NCBI RefSeq assembly: GCF_023684405.1
Contig: NZ_JAGSOI010000009.1
Coordinates: 1 to 61,146 of the forward strand
Source: Methanococcoides seepicolus
GTDB taxonomy: Archaea; Halobacteriota; Methanosarcinia; Methanosarcinales; Methanosarcinaceae
Length of the DNA stretch: 61,146 nt
Reading direction: 5' to 3'
Of the stretch, positions 8,568 through 17,326 are shown in pieces. The stretch's first letter is position 1; each line of letters begins with the position of its first letter. A program made the position numbers and the translations under genes. The notes beneath the pieces are model-generated. The model saw only the letters and a list, made by a program, of their open reading frames with translations, had not been told where the DNA came from and searched no databases.

Positions 8568-9380
8568 TTGGTCCGAAAAATATTACAAAAATATGGCATC
8601 CGTGGTGGATGTCATGACCAACATTTTTTGATCGATGAGCGATCACTTGATTCTATTGTCGATCAAGCGGAGCTTTCTGAAAAGGATGTCGTACTGGAGA
8701 TCGGAGGGGGTATAGGGAATCTTACCGAACGTCTTCTTGAAAAAGCGGGCAAGGTCTACGTCATCGAACTTGATCCTGCACTTGTACATGTCCTCAAAGA
8801 CCGCTTTTCTGATAATGAGAAAATAGAGATAATCCCTGGCGATGTCCTTAAGTTAGATCTTCCGAAATTCAATAAGGTTGTCGCAAATCTTCCCTATTCA
8901 ATATCATCTCCTATAACTTTTAAGCTCTTTAAGCACGAGTTTGAACTGGGGATACTGATGTATCAGTATGAATTTGCACAGCGCATGGTGGCTAAAGCAA
9001 ATACTGAAGACTACAGCAGGCTTTCAGTGAACACGCATTATTTTGCCGATGCAGATATTATCATGAAGATACCACCATCTGCATTCTCACCGCCTCCGGA
9101 AGTCTGGTCCGCTGTTGTGAAAGTAGTTCCAAGGCCATCTTCTTTCCACGTTGAAGACCCTCAATTCTTCCTTGATCTGGTAACCGCAGTATTCCTCCAG
9201 CGTAGGAAAAAGCTAAGGAATGCCATTATAAAGGGTAATCATCTGTTAAATGTTCCAAACATCAAGCAGATAGTGGCCGAACTGCCTGAAGAGTTCATGT
9301 CCAAGAGAGCCGAAAACCTTGAACCGCACGAACTAGCGGAGATCGCTAACCATATCTTTAAAATGAAAGCTACCTCCTAA
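8568..9380 (+). CDS. ksgA: 16S rRNA adenine dimethyltransferase (KsgA/Dim1)
   Basis: A 270-aa Rossmann-fold methyltransferase that dimethylates two adjacent adenines near the 3' end of 16S rRNA. The SAM motif I EIGGGIGNLTE, the acidic ribose-binding loop VIELDP and the catalytic NLPYSIS motif are all present. The C-terminal helical region FLQRRKKLRNA is typical of KsgA. The start is a TTG (8568) preceded by AAGGTGTC. Only 18 bp separate it from DUF655, so they are probably cotranscribed. Confidence 0.95.
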   Translation: MVRKILQKYGIRGGCHDQHFLIDERSLDSIVDQAELSEKDVVLEIGGGIGNLTERLLEKAGKVYVIELDPALVHVLKDRFSDNEKIEIIPGDVLKLDLPKFNKVVANLPYSISSPITFKLFKHEFELGILMYQYEFAQRMVAKANTEDYSRLSVNTHYFADADIIMKIPPSAFSPPPEVWSAVVKVVPRPSSFHVEDPQFFLDLVTAVFLQRRKKLRNAIIKGNHLLNVPNIKQIVAELPEEFMSKRAENLEPHELAEIANHIFKMKATS

Positions 9381-9384
9381 AAGC

Positions 9385-9993
9385 ATGGTGACCATAACAT
9401 ATAGGGATGCAGACATCGAACTTGATGAGAATGTCTACGATCCTGCCGAAGATTCATACCTGCTTGCAGATGTTGCAATAGATGTGGCACAGGATGGAAT
9501 GAGTGTACTCGAGGTTGGTGCAGGGACTGGTTTTGTCTCAGCGGTCCTTCAAGCCAATGTGGGTGTGGACCTCGTTGCCACGGAAATAAGCCCCTTTGCA
9601 GCCGAATGTGCCAAACGCAATGGTGTCGTGGTTATCAGGGCAGATATGTTCGGATGCTTTAAATCTGGGACAAAGTTCGATCTTATTCTTTTTAATCCTC
9701 CGTATCTTCCTACAGCAGAAGATGAAAAGATCCCCGGCTGGCTGAACTATGCTTTTGATGGCGGTGTTGACGGACGCGAAGCAGTCAATAGATTCCTTGA
9801 AGAGGTGACTCCCTACCTAAGTAATGGGGGAATTATCCTTATGTTGATATCGTCCCTTACTGGTATGGATGAAGTAAAAATGCGTATGCGGAAGCAGGGA
9901 CTGGAAGTCGAGATCTGCAACATTGACCGGGATTGTTTTTTTGAAGAACTGATGGTACTGAAAGGCACTTTAAAAGCTTCAGAGCAACTTTAA
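9385..9993 (+). CDS. HemK2/Mtq2-like protein-glutamine N5-methyltransferase
   Basis: A 202-aa SAM methyltransferase with motif I EVGAGTGFVS and the catalytic NPPYLP motif. The length and the absence of an N-terminal helical domain match the archaeal/eukaryotic HemK2 (Mtq2) group, which methylates the glutamine of the GGQ motif in the peptide-chain release factor. It starts 4 bp after the ksgA stop, consistent with one translation-related operon. No clear ribosome-binding site is visible, so translation may depend on coupling. Confidence 0.85.
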   Translation: MVTITYRDADIELDENVYDPAEDSYLLADVAIDVAQDGMSVLEVGAGTGFVSAVLQANVGVDLVATEISPFAAECAKRNGVVVIRADMFGCFKSGTKFDLILFNPPYLPTAEDEKIPGWLNYAFDGGVDGREAVNRFLEEVTPYLSNGGIILMLISSLTGMDEVKMRMRKQGLEVEICNIDRDCFFEELMVLKGTLKASEQL

Positions 9994-10142
9994 TATAAAC
10001 GAATAGGTTTTGCATAAACATCACACAACTCTTATATACAAGCCCTGCTCATTTATCTTAGGAAGAAGGTACTACATAATTTACCTTTTTATCTGATCTG
10101 TGAATTACGATTTTTAAGAGTTGCAACAAAGGAGTGATAAAA

Positions 10143-12068
10143 ATGCAATACAGCATGGGCATTGATGCCGGTGGGACATACACTGACTCGGTTATAATTA
10201 GGGACTCTGACGGTGAAATAGTAGATTCAAATAAAGCACTGACGACCTATCCGAACCTTCTTGAAGGTATAAAGAACTCCCTTGAAGGTCTTGATCAGTC
10301 ATATCTGGAAGATGTCAAACTCGTCTCCGTATCAACTACTCTGTCAACCAACACTATCCTCGAAAGCACTGGATATCCTGTTGCACTAATCATGGCAGGC
10401 GATTATCTCATCCCTGACACTCATTCAATAACTAATTATTTCATTGCTGAAGGTGGCCACGGCCCGAACGGCGAAGAAACAAGGCCACTTGACCTCGATG
10501 GTGTCAAAGATTATGTGCTTCAGAACAAAGGCAAGGTGTCAGCCTTTGCAGTCTCGTCCTATTTTAGTATCCGCAATCCTGATCATGAGCTCCAGATAAA
10601 GGAAATGATAAAGGACCTCACAGGTCTTCCCGTAGTTTGCGGACATGAACTCTCTCAGGACCTGGGTGCTTATAATCGTGGGATAACAGCATACCTCAAT
10701 GCACAGCTCATCCCCATAACAGACCACTTTATCGAGACCATTATCAATGAGATGGAAAGAAGGGATATAAAAGCAAGGGTCCTTATGCTCAAATGTGATG
10801 GTTCCGTTGCGGGCATCGATGAAGCAAAAGAAAAACCTATTGAATCTATCTTTTCCGGACCTGCTGCAAGTCTTGTAGGTGCAGCTTATCTGAGTGGTTC
10901 GAAAACCTGTGCCGTGATCGATGTCGGAGGAACGAGCACAGATGTTTCAATGATAAGCAACGAGCTTCCTGAACTCTGTGATGAGGGTGCCATCGTTGGT
11001 GGCTGGCAGACAAAGGTCAAGGCGATCCGCATGGAGACATCAGCCATGGGTGGTGACAGCCATATATGGATAAAGAACCAGCGTCCGAACATCGGTCCAA
11101 GAAGGGTCATTCCTTTGTGTGTTGCCGCTTCAAAGTACCCTGAGCTGATCGATAAGCTGAAACTGGCAAGGATACCCTCAAGGATGCTCTTAGGTGAAAA
11201 TATCCAGCCTACCAAATATTTCATCCGTACGGGAAGAGAACCTCAGAACGAACTCAGTCCTTCCGAAAAAGAGATATTTGACAAAATTGGGGACGCACCG
11301 GTATCAATCAGTGAGATCTTCATAGACCGACTGCCATCACCGGTCTTTCTTGATCTGTTGATACAAAAGCGGCTCATACAGGGAATAGGATTCACCCCAA
11401 CCGATGCACTGCACGTTCTTGGCGAATACACCGAATGGAATTCCGAAGCTTCCAATATTGCTGCCAAGACACTTGGAAGAATGACCCATCAGAGCAAAAT
11501 AGAATTTTGCCAGACGGTAAAGAAGGAAGTTGTAAAGAACATGGTCATCTACCTGATGTCCTATCTGCTTGAAAATGTACATCCGGATGAGATAAGGAAG
11601 GTCATTGAAGGAAATTATCACACAAAGTTCAAGCTCGATGTCCCGGTAGTACTTCTGGGAGGACCTGTCAGGGCATATGTGGATGATGTCAGAGAGATCA
11701 TCGATGCTGAGATAGTCTTGCCGAAACATTCCGAGGTCGGAAATGCTGTGGGTGCTCTTGTGGGCAAGGGTATCAAGCGGATAGAGATCCTCATCAAGAA
11801 CGTAAGGCAAAGGACCAAAGCAAACATCACGATGTTCGCACCAGGTGAGAGAAAGGTCTTCATGACCCATCCTGAAGCTCTCGAATATGCTGATAACCTC
11901 GGAAGGGAACTTGTACTCAGTTACATGGCCGAAGCAGGGCTTAATGCAGGTGATGTACGTATTGAAGTTACGAGGAATGACATTTCCATGCATGGTGACA
12001 GCTTGCCAATTGAGACTAAGCTCGTCTTTGTAGGTATCGGCACTCCGAAAAGAGAGGTCAATATCTAA
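10143..12068 (+). CDS. Hydantoinase/oxoprolinase-family ATPase, copy 1
   Basis: A protein of about 641 aa from the HyuA (COG0145) family, an actin/Hsp70-like ATPase fold. Both phosphate-binding loops are intact: MGIDAGGTYTDSV near the N-terminus and VIDVGGTSTDVSM at about residue 258. The METSAMGGDSH segment is also present. Known relatives open cyclic amides (5-oxoproline, N-methylhydantoin) with ATP and usually need a HyuB partner, which is not in the window. The ATG at 10143, 8 nt after GGAG, is preferred to the GTG at 10134. A TATA-like CTTATATACA lies near 10032. The next gene is a close paralogue. Confidence 0.85.
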   Translation: MQYSMGIDAGGTYTDSVIIRDSDGEIVDSNKALTTYPNLLEGIKNSLEGLDQSYLEDVKLVSVSTTLSTNTILESTGYPVALIMAGDYLIPDTHSITNYFIAEGGHGPNGEETRPLDLDGVKDYVLQNKGKVSAFAVSSYFSIRNPDHELQIKEMIKDLTGLPVVCGHELSQDLGAYNRGITAYLNAQLIPITDHFIETIINEMERRDIKARVLMLKCDGSVAGIDEAKEKPIESIFSGPAASLVGAAYLSGSKTCAVIDVGGTSTDVSMISNELPELCDEGAIVGGWQTKVKAIRMETSAMGGDSHIWIKNQRPNIGPRRVIPLCVAASKYPELIDKLKLARIPSRMLLGENIQPTKYFIRTGREPQNELSPSEKEIFDKIGDAPVSISEIFIDRLPSPVFLDLLIQKRLIQGIGFTPTDALHVLGEYTEWNSEASNIAAKTLGRMTHQSKIEFCQTVKKEVVKNMVIYLMSYLLENVHPDEIRKVIEGNYHTKFKLDVPVVLLGGPVRAYVDDVREIIDAEIVLPKHSEVGNAVGALVGKGIKRIEILIKNVRQRTKANITMFAPGERKVFMTHPEALEYADNLGRELVLSYMAEAGLNAGDVRIEVTRNDISMHGDSLPIETKLVFVGIGTPKREVNI

Positions 12069-12072
12069 TTTT

Positions 12073-12186
12073 AAGATTGGATATTGGCGTTCGTTCCCAT
12101 TGGATGCAGGAGGTTTAGACGTGAATTATGCATTGGTCATAAATGGTCAATGTACTTCCTGCATTGCAGAACAAAATCCCAATCTT
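12073..12186. repeat. Nested inverted repeats between the two hydantoinase genes
   Basis: Three inverted repeats share one centre: AAGATTGG (12073-12080) with CCAATCTT (12179-12186), ATGCAGGAGGT (12104) with ACTTCCTGCAT (12154-12164, one mismatch), and CATTG with CAATG inside. The nesting suggests a large imperfect stem-loop of about 114 nt, either an RNA structure or a decayed small mobile element. No ORF lies in it. Confidence 0.45.
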
Positions 12187-12330
12187 CATATACATCTACC
12201 TTAATCCTAAAGGCATACGAAGCAATTCATGATGGCCATTTCATAAAAAAGCCATCATAACATTATCATTAAACAGAACTGGATAGCAATTATCCAAAAT
12301 ATCAAAATTTACTCATAAAGGAATCAGATC

Positions 12331-14262
12331 ATGAAATATAGCCTTGGTATTGATGCAGGAGGAACTTATACAGATGCCGTTCTTATCAACGATGAGGATG
12401 GAAACGTAGTCGGAGCCAAAAAAGCACGTACGACCTATCCGGACCTGCTTGTGGGGATACAGAATGCCCTTGACGGTGTCGATCAGGAAATATTGCAACA
12501 GGTAAAGCTCGTTTCAGTTTCCACTACTCTTGCAACAAATACTATTCTTGAAAAAACGGGGTATCCCGTAGGCCTGATACTTGTAGGCAATGCTGACATA
12601 CCCAAAAATTCCGCCATAAAATATTCTATTTCAGTAGATGGCGGCCACAGTTCCGGCGGAAATGAGACTGCACCACTCGATATTGATTCAGTAAAGGAGT
12701 TCGTTGAAAGTGTAAAGGCGAAGGTCTCAGCTTTTGCAGTATCCTCATATTTCAGTGTGAGGAATCCGGAACATGAGCAAAAGGTAAAAGAGATCGTCAC
12801 AGAGCTTACCGGAATGCCTGTCATTTGCGGACATGAGCTTTCCCAATCACTCGGCGCTTATGATCGGGGAATCACTGCATTCCTGAACGCACAGTTACTT
12901 CCTATCACTAACCAGTTCATGAACACCGTTGTCTCGGAAATCGAGCGGCGTGGCATCGATGCCAAGCTTATGATGCTAAAATGTGACGGTTCCATTGAGG
13001 GGATATCGGAAGCTCTCAAACATCCTATTGAGTCTATTTTTACTGGACCTGCAGCAAGTCTTCTTGGTGCTGCTTACCTGTCGAAGGAGCCGAGCTGTGT
13101 TGTTATTGATGTAGGTGGTACCAGTACAGATGTTTCATTGATAGCTGATGGATTACCACAGATATCCGACACAGGTGCTGTTGTCGGAGGATGGCAGACA
13201 AAGGTCGAAGCTATTAAAATGGAAACTTCGGCAATGGGCGGAGACAGCCATGTCTGGGTACGTAACCATGTGATCAGCATAGGGCCAAGAAGGGTAGTTC
13301 CGCTTTGTGTGGCTGCTTCGAAGTATCCGAGGATCATAGAGAAGCTAAAACAGGGACAATCTATCTCACGAACCCAGCTTGGAGAAAATCTCCAGCCGAC
13401 CAAGTTCTTCATCAGGACAGAACAGGAACCTATTGAAATCACTCAAAGGGAAGAAGAACTTCTCAACAGGATCGGGGACGAGCCTGTTAATGTAGCTGAA
13501 ATATATTGGGAAAGCCGGAAGATGCCATCACCTATGCTTCTTGACAGCCTCATTCAGAAGAGGCTTGTTCAGGCTATAGGATTTACTCCAACCGATGCAC
13601 TGCATGCTCTTGGGGACTATGATGAATGGAATACCGAAGCAGCTATCCTGGGTGCTGAGCAGATGTGTATCTTCGCTGATATGGAAGTGAAGGACCTGTG
13701 TCTTGATATCAAGAAGAAGGTTGCAAAGAACATGGCTTTGAATCTGCTTTCCTACTTGATGGAAAGCGTAGCTCCTGCTGAAATTGAAAAAGGTCTTGAT
13801 GGTGATTATCTCGCAGGTTTCAAGACAGATGTGCCAGTGGTGCTGCTTGGTGGCCCTGTCCGTGCATATACTGAAGAGATTAAGAAGTTCGTTGATGCGA
13901 ATATCCTTCTGCCTGAGTATGCAGAGGTCGGTAATGCTGTAGGCGCGCTTGCAGGAAAAGGTGTGAAGAGGATCGAGATACTTATTAGGGTCACTTTCGG
14001 CGAATCAAAATATAATCTGAAACCTACCAGTATAAGCGTATTTTCACCACAGGGCAAGCATGAGATGAAAAATTATGATGAAGCTGTCCAATTTGTGGAG
14101 AAGCTTGGTAATGATATTGTCATGCAGTACATGAAAGATGCCCAGCTTGATGATGGGGAAATAAAGATAGAGGTCAGCAAGAGGGAGATAAATCCGATGA
14201 ACACTGGTATCCCTCTGGAAACAAAATATGCATTTTTGGGTATTGCTGAACTTAAAAGATAA
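12331..14262 (+). CDS. Hydantoinase/oxoprolinase-family ATPase, copy 2
   Basis: A 643-aa paralogue of the gene ending at 12068, alignable along its whole length. It has the same loops (LGIDAGGTYTDAV, VIDVGGTSTDVSL) and the same METSAMGGDSH and FTPTDALHALG segments. Divergence is greatest in the N-terminal 100-130 and C-terminal residues. It too lacks a HyuB neighbour. The 262-bp spacer holds a nested inverted repeat, so separate transcription is possible. The two may form a heteromer, or one may have specialised; that is inference from their tandem position. Confidence 0.85.
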   Translation: MKYSLGIDAGGTYTDAVLINDEDGNVVGAKKARTTYPDLLVGIQNALDGVDQEILQQVKLVSVSTTLATNTILEKTGYPVGLILVGNADIPKNSAIKYSISVDGGHSSGGNETAPLDIDSVKEFVESVKAKVSAFAVSSYFSVRNPEHEQKVKEIVTELTGMPVICGHELSQSLGAYDRGITAFLNAQLLPITNQFMNTVVSEIERRGIDAKLMMLKCDGSIEGISEALKHPIESIFTGPAASLLGAAYLSKEPSCVVIDVGGTSTDVSLIADGLPQISDTGAVVGGWQTKVEAIKMETSAMGGDSHVWVRNHVISIGPRRVVPLCVAASKYPRIIEKLKQGQSISRTQLGENLQPTKFFIRTEQEPIEITQREEELLNRIGDEPVNVAEIYWESRKMPSPMLLDSLIQKRLVQAIGFTPTDALHALGDYDEWNTEAAILGAEQMCIFADMEVKDLCLDIKKKVAKNMALNLLSYLMESVAPAEIEKGLDGDYLAGFKTDVPVVLLGGPVRAYTEEIKKFVDANILLPEYAEVGNAVGALAGKGVKRIEILIRVTFGESKYNLKPTSISVFSPQGKHEMKNYDEAVQFVEKLGNDIVMQYMKDAQLDDGEIKIEVSKREINPMNTGIPLETKYAFLGIAELKR

Positions 14263-14295
14263 GCAATGCTGTGAAGGCTAAAGTTGCATTACTTT

Positions 14296-14338
14296 CACCT
14301 CACATGGTAAAATTATATTATTAAACCATGTGAAGGTG
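14296..14338. terminator. Inverted repeat after the hydantoinase pair
   Basis: CACCTCACATGGT (14296-14308) pairs with ACCATGTGAAGGTG (14325-14338) with one bulged base, around an AT-only 16-nt loop. It lies 34 bp after the stop of copy 2, and no strong T-run follows. It could be a terminator or an operator. The remaining 14339-14553 is AT-rich without a convincing gene. Confidence 0.4.
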
Positions 14339-14553
14339 TTAGTATGATTTACGATTTTAAACGTCAAGTTGAATGTGCATAAATTTATAAAGTATATACT
14401 CTTCATTTTACTATGGTAAATTGGCAAAAAAACCGCTTTTGTATATGACTGGATTGGTAAAATCGATTTTATCACCGATTCTCCATGGAGGATTATAAAG
14501 AAAGTTGAATTAATTTTAAGATAATTACTATATAATTAAAGTGGGGTTTAAAT

Positions 14554-15195
14554 TTGAAACAAGAGGAAATATACCTTAAGATTGAAACACGTCTTCCTGA
14601 TTATGATATATTTGAAAATGCTATAATGAAGAGCATACATGAGAACTATTTTATTTTAGTTTATCAATCGATATATAACCAAATAGGTTATGATAATTTC
14701 TCAAATCAAAAGTTCAATACTGAGGATTTTAAGTCATTTCTCACAAAAAATAACTTTGTAGATCTCGTAAATGAAATGTACAGGACAAGAATATCTTCCA
14801 AAGGAATGGAAAACATTAGGCACCTAGTGCAACAAGTTGACAGCTTCGATGATTATGAAAAAGCATTGATGATTTTTGAAAAAAGTGATCGGCGTAATTT
14901 AAACGGAACAGTAATAAAACCTAGCCCTTGGAGTTTTGGAACAAAACTATTGCATTTTTATAATCCACAAGAAAATCCGATTCTGGATACAATTGTCAGA
15001 GATAACTTAAAAATTGGATATATGGATGCAAAAGTGTGTATGGAATTCAGAAAAGCAGCTAATTGTTTCATAAATAAGCATGATGACTATTTTGATAAGA
15101 TTGCCAAATCTGAAAACATAAAAAAAGAATTAGGGGAGCGCTATATACCAATTCCATTTTCAAAAATGGGCTTACTTGACATGGCATTATATTGA
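14554..15195 (+). CDS. Hypothetical protein, AT-rich orphan
   Basis: A 213-aa protein I do not recognise. It is soluble, with many Lys, Asn, Ile and Phe residues, and by eye it is more AT-rich than its neighbours. The most distinctive stretch is PWSFGTKLLHFYNPQENPIL at about residues 128-147, a pattern (KLLHF, NP, P-x-LD) also seen in helical DNA-glycosylase-like proteins, but I cannot assign it. The start is a TTG at 14554 after a GGGG stretch. It stands alone between two AT-rich gaps, which suggests recent acquisition. Confidence 0.7.
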   Translation: MKQEEIYLKIETRLPDYDIFENAIMKSIHENYFILVYQSIYNQIGYDNFSNQKFNTEDFKSFLTKNNFVDLVNEMYRTRISSKGMENIRHLVQQVDSFDDYEKALMIFEKSDRRNLNGTVIKPSPWSFGTKLLHFYNPQENPILDTIVRDNLKIGYMDAKVCMEFRKAANCFINKHDDYFDKIAKSENIKKELGERYIPIPFSKMGLLDMALY

Positions 15196-15320
15196 AACTG
15201 ATATAGGTCATTCTTTTATTTTAACCCAGATAGGCAACAACTTTATCTTGTCAAATAAAAAGTATAACATGTTTAATTTTTACTGTGTGTAATATTTACA
15301 ACTTTTTCTTTCACTATGTA

Positions 15321-15350
15321 GGTCAAAATATAAGTCAAAATATAAGTCAA
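15321..15350. repeat. Short direct repeat upstream of aroK
   Basis: TCAAAATATAAG occurs twice back to back (15323-15334 and 15335-15346), followed by a third partial TCAA. It lies just before the aroK palindrome and may be part of the control region. Confidence 0.4.
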
Positions 15351-15357
15351 TTCTTAA

Positions 15358-15395
15358 ATATCAAATTCCCATATATACTATCGGGAATTTGATAT
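15358..15395. promoter_or_regulatory. Perfect palindrome overlapping the aroK start codon
   Basis: ATATCAAATTCCC (15358-15370) and GGGAATTTGATAT (15383-15395) are perfect 13-bp inverted arms around a 12-nt TA-rich loop containing ATATATAC. The second arm includes the first two bases of the aroK ATG (15394). As DNA it could be an operator over the core promoter. As RNA it would bury the start codon. Confidence 0.55.
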
Positions 15396-16257
15396 GACAT
15401 TTACAGGACAAGCTTATGCACTAGGTGCCGGAACGATCATAAACGCCATCGCTACCTGGAAAGGGGCGGCTTTTGGAGTTGATCTGAAAACATTTGTTGA
15501 TGTTGAACTGACAAAAGAGAGTTCTTCTTTTATCGGCACTATTGAAGGTGTGCCGCAGGGGGACACTACGCTTATTGAAAGGTCCATGGAGCTTGTCCTC
15601 GAGCACTTTGGCATTGAAATGGGTGGAACCATTGTTACAAGGAGCGAGATACCCCTTGCAAGCGGTTTGAAAAGCAGCAGTGCTGCTGCCAATGCTACTA
15701 TTCTGGCTACGCTGGATGCTCTTGGTGAAACCCTTGAACCGCTGGATGCAGTTAAAATGGGCGTAAGAGCAGCGAAGGATGCCGGTGTAACTATCACCGG
15801 GGCTTTTGATGATGCATGTGCCTCATTCTTTGGTGGGATCGTTGTGACGGACAACCGGACGAACGAGCTGGTCAAACGCACTGAAAAGGAGATGGATGTG
15901 GTTATCTTTGCACCGGACAGGCAGTCCTTCAGTTCACAGACGAATGTGCATAATTCAGAACTGCTGGCTCCCTGGGTGGATATGGCATACGATCTCGCAC
16001 TTGATGGGGAATATGAAAAGGCTATGACGCTTAACGGTTTCCTTTATTGTGGCGCTCTTGGTTTTAGCACTGATATTATGATGGAAGCATTGAAATGCGG
16101 AGTGAAGGGAGTAAGTTTATCCGGGACGGGTCCTGCATATTGTGCTCTTGTCGACCGGAATATGGCAGACACTCTGAAGAAAGTGTGGGACGATCTTGGG
16201 ACAAGCGGAAAAGTGATAAAGACCAAGATTAATAATGAAGGATTAACTAAACCTTAA
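15394..16257 (+). CDS. aroK: Archaeal shikimate kinase (GHMP family)
   Basis: A 287-aa GHMP-type shikimate kinase, unrelated to the bacterial P-loop enzyme. It phosphorylates shikimate with ATP in aromatic amino acid synthesis. Features are the N-terminal AYALGAGTIINAI, the ATP-binding motif IPLASGLKSSSAAANA at about residue 87, GAFDDACASFFGG and the C-terminal SLSGTGPAYCAL motif. It begins with ATG 15394, the second arm of a palindrome. The chorismate mutase gene follows within 10 bp, so two steps of the same pathway are linked. Confidence 0.95.
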   Translation: MTFTGQAYALGAGTIINAIATWKGAAFGVDLKTFVDVELTKESSSFIGTIEGVPQGDTTLIERSMELVLEHFGIEMGGTIVTRSEIPLASGLKSSSAAANATILATLDALGETLEPLDAVKMGVRAAKDAGVTITGAFDDACASFFGGIVVTDNRTNELVKRTEKEMDVVIFAPDRQSFSSQTNVHNSELLAPWVDMAYDLALDGEYEKAMTLNGFLYCGALGFSTDIMMEALKCGVKGVSLSGTGPAYCALVDRNMADTLKKVWDDLGTSGKVIKTKINNEGLTKP

Positions 16258-16263
16258 TTTGCA

Positions 16264-16560
16264 GTGGAGACCATGACCGCAATAGAAGAAGTCCGCAATA
16301 AGATCGAACAGATCGACTACGAGATCATAAAACTTATTGGAGAGCGTATCGATTGTGCGACTGATGTTCTTGATGTAAAAAAGAAAGAGCATATGTCTAT
16401 CAATGATGGTACGCAGAACCATGTGGTACTCGACAGAGCCACAAATGCAGCAACCGAAAGGAACCTTGATTCAGGCGCAGTGAAAGAAATATTCGAGATC
16501 CTTATCAGAATGAGCATTGAGCGCCAACATGAACTTAGTGGGGAAGGCAATCTTCCCTGA
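16264..16560 (+). CDS. Chorismate mutase (AroQ class)
   Basis: A stand-alone AroQ-type chorismate mutase of 95-98 aa that converts chorismate to prephenate for Phe and Tyr synthesis. The all-helical signature is visible: [20 protein letters not shown], then KKEH, an Arg-rich middle and the C-terminal [16 protein letters not shown] helix. The start is either GTG 16264 or ATG 16273; GGAG sits only 3 nt before the ATG, so the choice is uncertain. It lies between aroK and purE and is very probably cotranscribed with aroK. Confidence 0.9.
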   Translation: METMTAIEEVRNKIEQIDYEIIKLIGERIDCATDVLDVKKKEHMSINDGTQNHVVLDRATNAATERNLDSGAVKEIFEILIRMSIERQHELSGEGNLP

Positions 16561-16571
16561 AGGAGAAAAAA

Positions 16572-16961
16572 ATGGTAGATATTTCAATATTAATGGGGTC
16601 TGAATCAGACCACGCAATAGCAACCCGAGTTACAGCTGTCCTTGAGGATACCGACTACTCTTTTGAAGTAGAAGTTATTTCAGCACACCGTGACCCTGAA
16701 AAACTTGAAGAATATATTGCTAAGAGCGATGCAAATGTTTTCATTGCGATCGCAGGTCTTTCTGCAGCACTCCCGGGTGTCATTGCCTCTAAGACCATGA
16801 AACCTGTTATTGGTGTACCTGTTAGTGCAAAACTCGGAGGGCTTGATGCACTCTTATCCATAGTTCAGATGCCACCAGGAGTTCCTGTCGCAAGCGTCGG
16901 TATCGATAATGGTGCCAATGCCGCAAAACTTGCTATAAGAATACTTGATCTTTTTGACTGA
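16572..16961 (+). CDS. purE: Phosphoribosylaminoimidazole carboxylase PurE-like protein
   Basis: A 129-aa PurE-fold enzyme of purine synthesis acting at the carboxyaminoimidazole ribonucleotide step. Active-site motifs are [12 protein letters not shown] near the N-terminus, [11 protein letters not shown], and [15 protein letters not shown] with [16 protein letters not shown] replaces the AGGAAHLPG of most bacterial PurE, as in other archaeal homologues. A GGAG site precedes the ATG and the gap to chorismate mutase is 11 bp, so it shares the aroK operon. Confidence 0.9.
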   Translation: MVDISILMGSESDHAIATRVTAVLEDTDYSFEVEVISAHRDPEKLEEYIAKSDANVFIAIAGLSAALPGVIASKTMKPVIGVPVSAKLGGLDALLSIVQMPPGVPVASVGIDNGANAAKLAIRILDLFD

Positions 16962-17326
16962 AAAGAACCTGGCGGAAAAAGGCACTACCCTTTTCCATCA
17001 TTTTGCTTCACAAAACATTGAGCATATAAATATTTTTATTTATATTTTAAATATACTGGCTAAAAATAATTCCAAGATAGTACTCAATCTCTATCTTCTT
17101 TTATCTTTCCTTCACCATCATATTTCCTAGGCAATTCTAATATATATTGATTTATTAATATATATGTTTAAAGTAATGAATAACATGTATCAGGTTAGTC
17201 AAAAATAGTTAAATATATTTAGTTGAATGCCTCTAGTATAGTATTAACTAAAATTCTCTAAGATATCACTCTATATCATAATTCATGTAAAGGCTTCATA
17301 TCATACTGTTTAAATGTGAGTAAACC
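16962..17326. other. AT-rich gap before lonB with one hairpin
   Basis: This 365-bp spacer contains GGAAAAAGG (16974-16982) facing CCCTTTTCC (16988-16996), a likely terminator of the aroK-purE operon. The rest is very AT-rich, with several TATA-like stretches between 17120 and 17275 and no gene seen. The lonB promoter probably lies in 17200-17300. Confidence 0.5.

Noticed and set aside
11337-11993. A 218-aa minus-strand frame inside hydantoinase copy 1
   Set aside because: Shadow of a well-supported family gene; no start signals.
14421-14500. Short TTG-start frame and, in another frame, a VYDWIGKI stretch resembling glycosyltransferase N-termini
   Set aside because: The stretch has no start and no continuation of the family; the TTG frame is only about 25 codons. 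Probably chance in AT-rich DNA.
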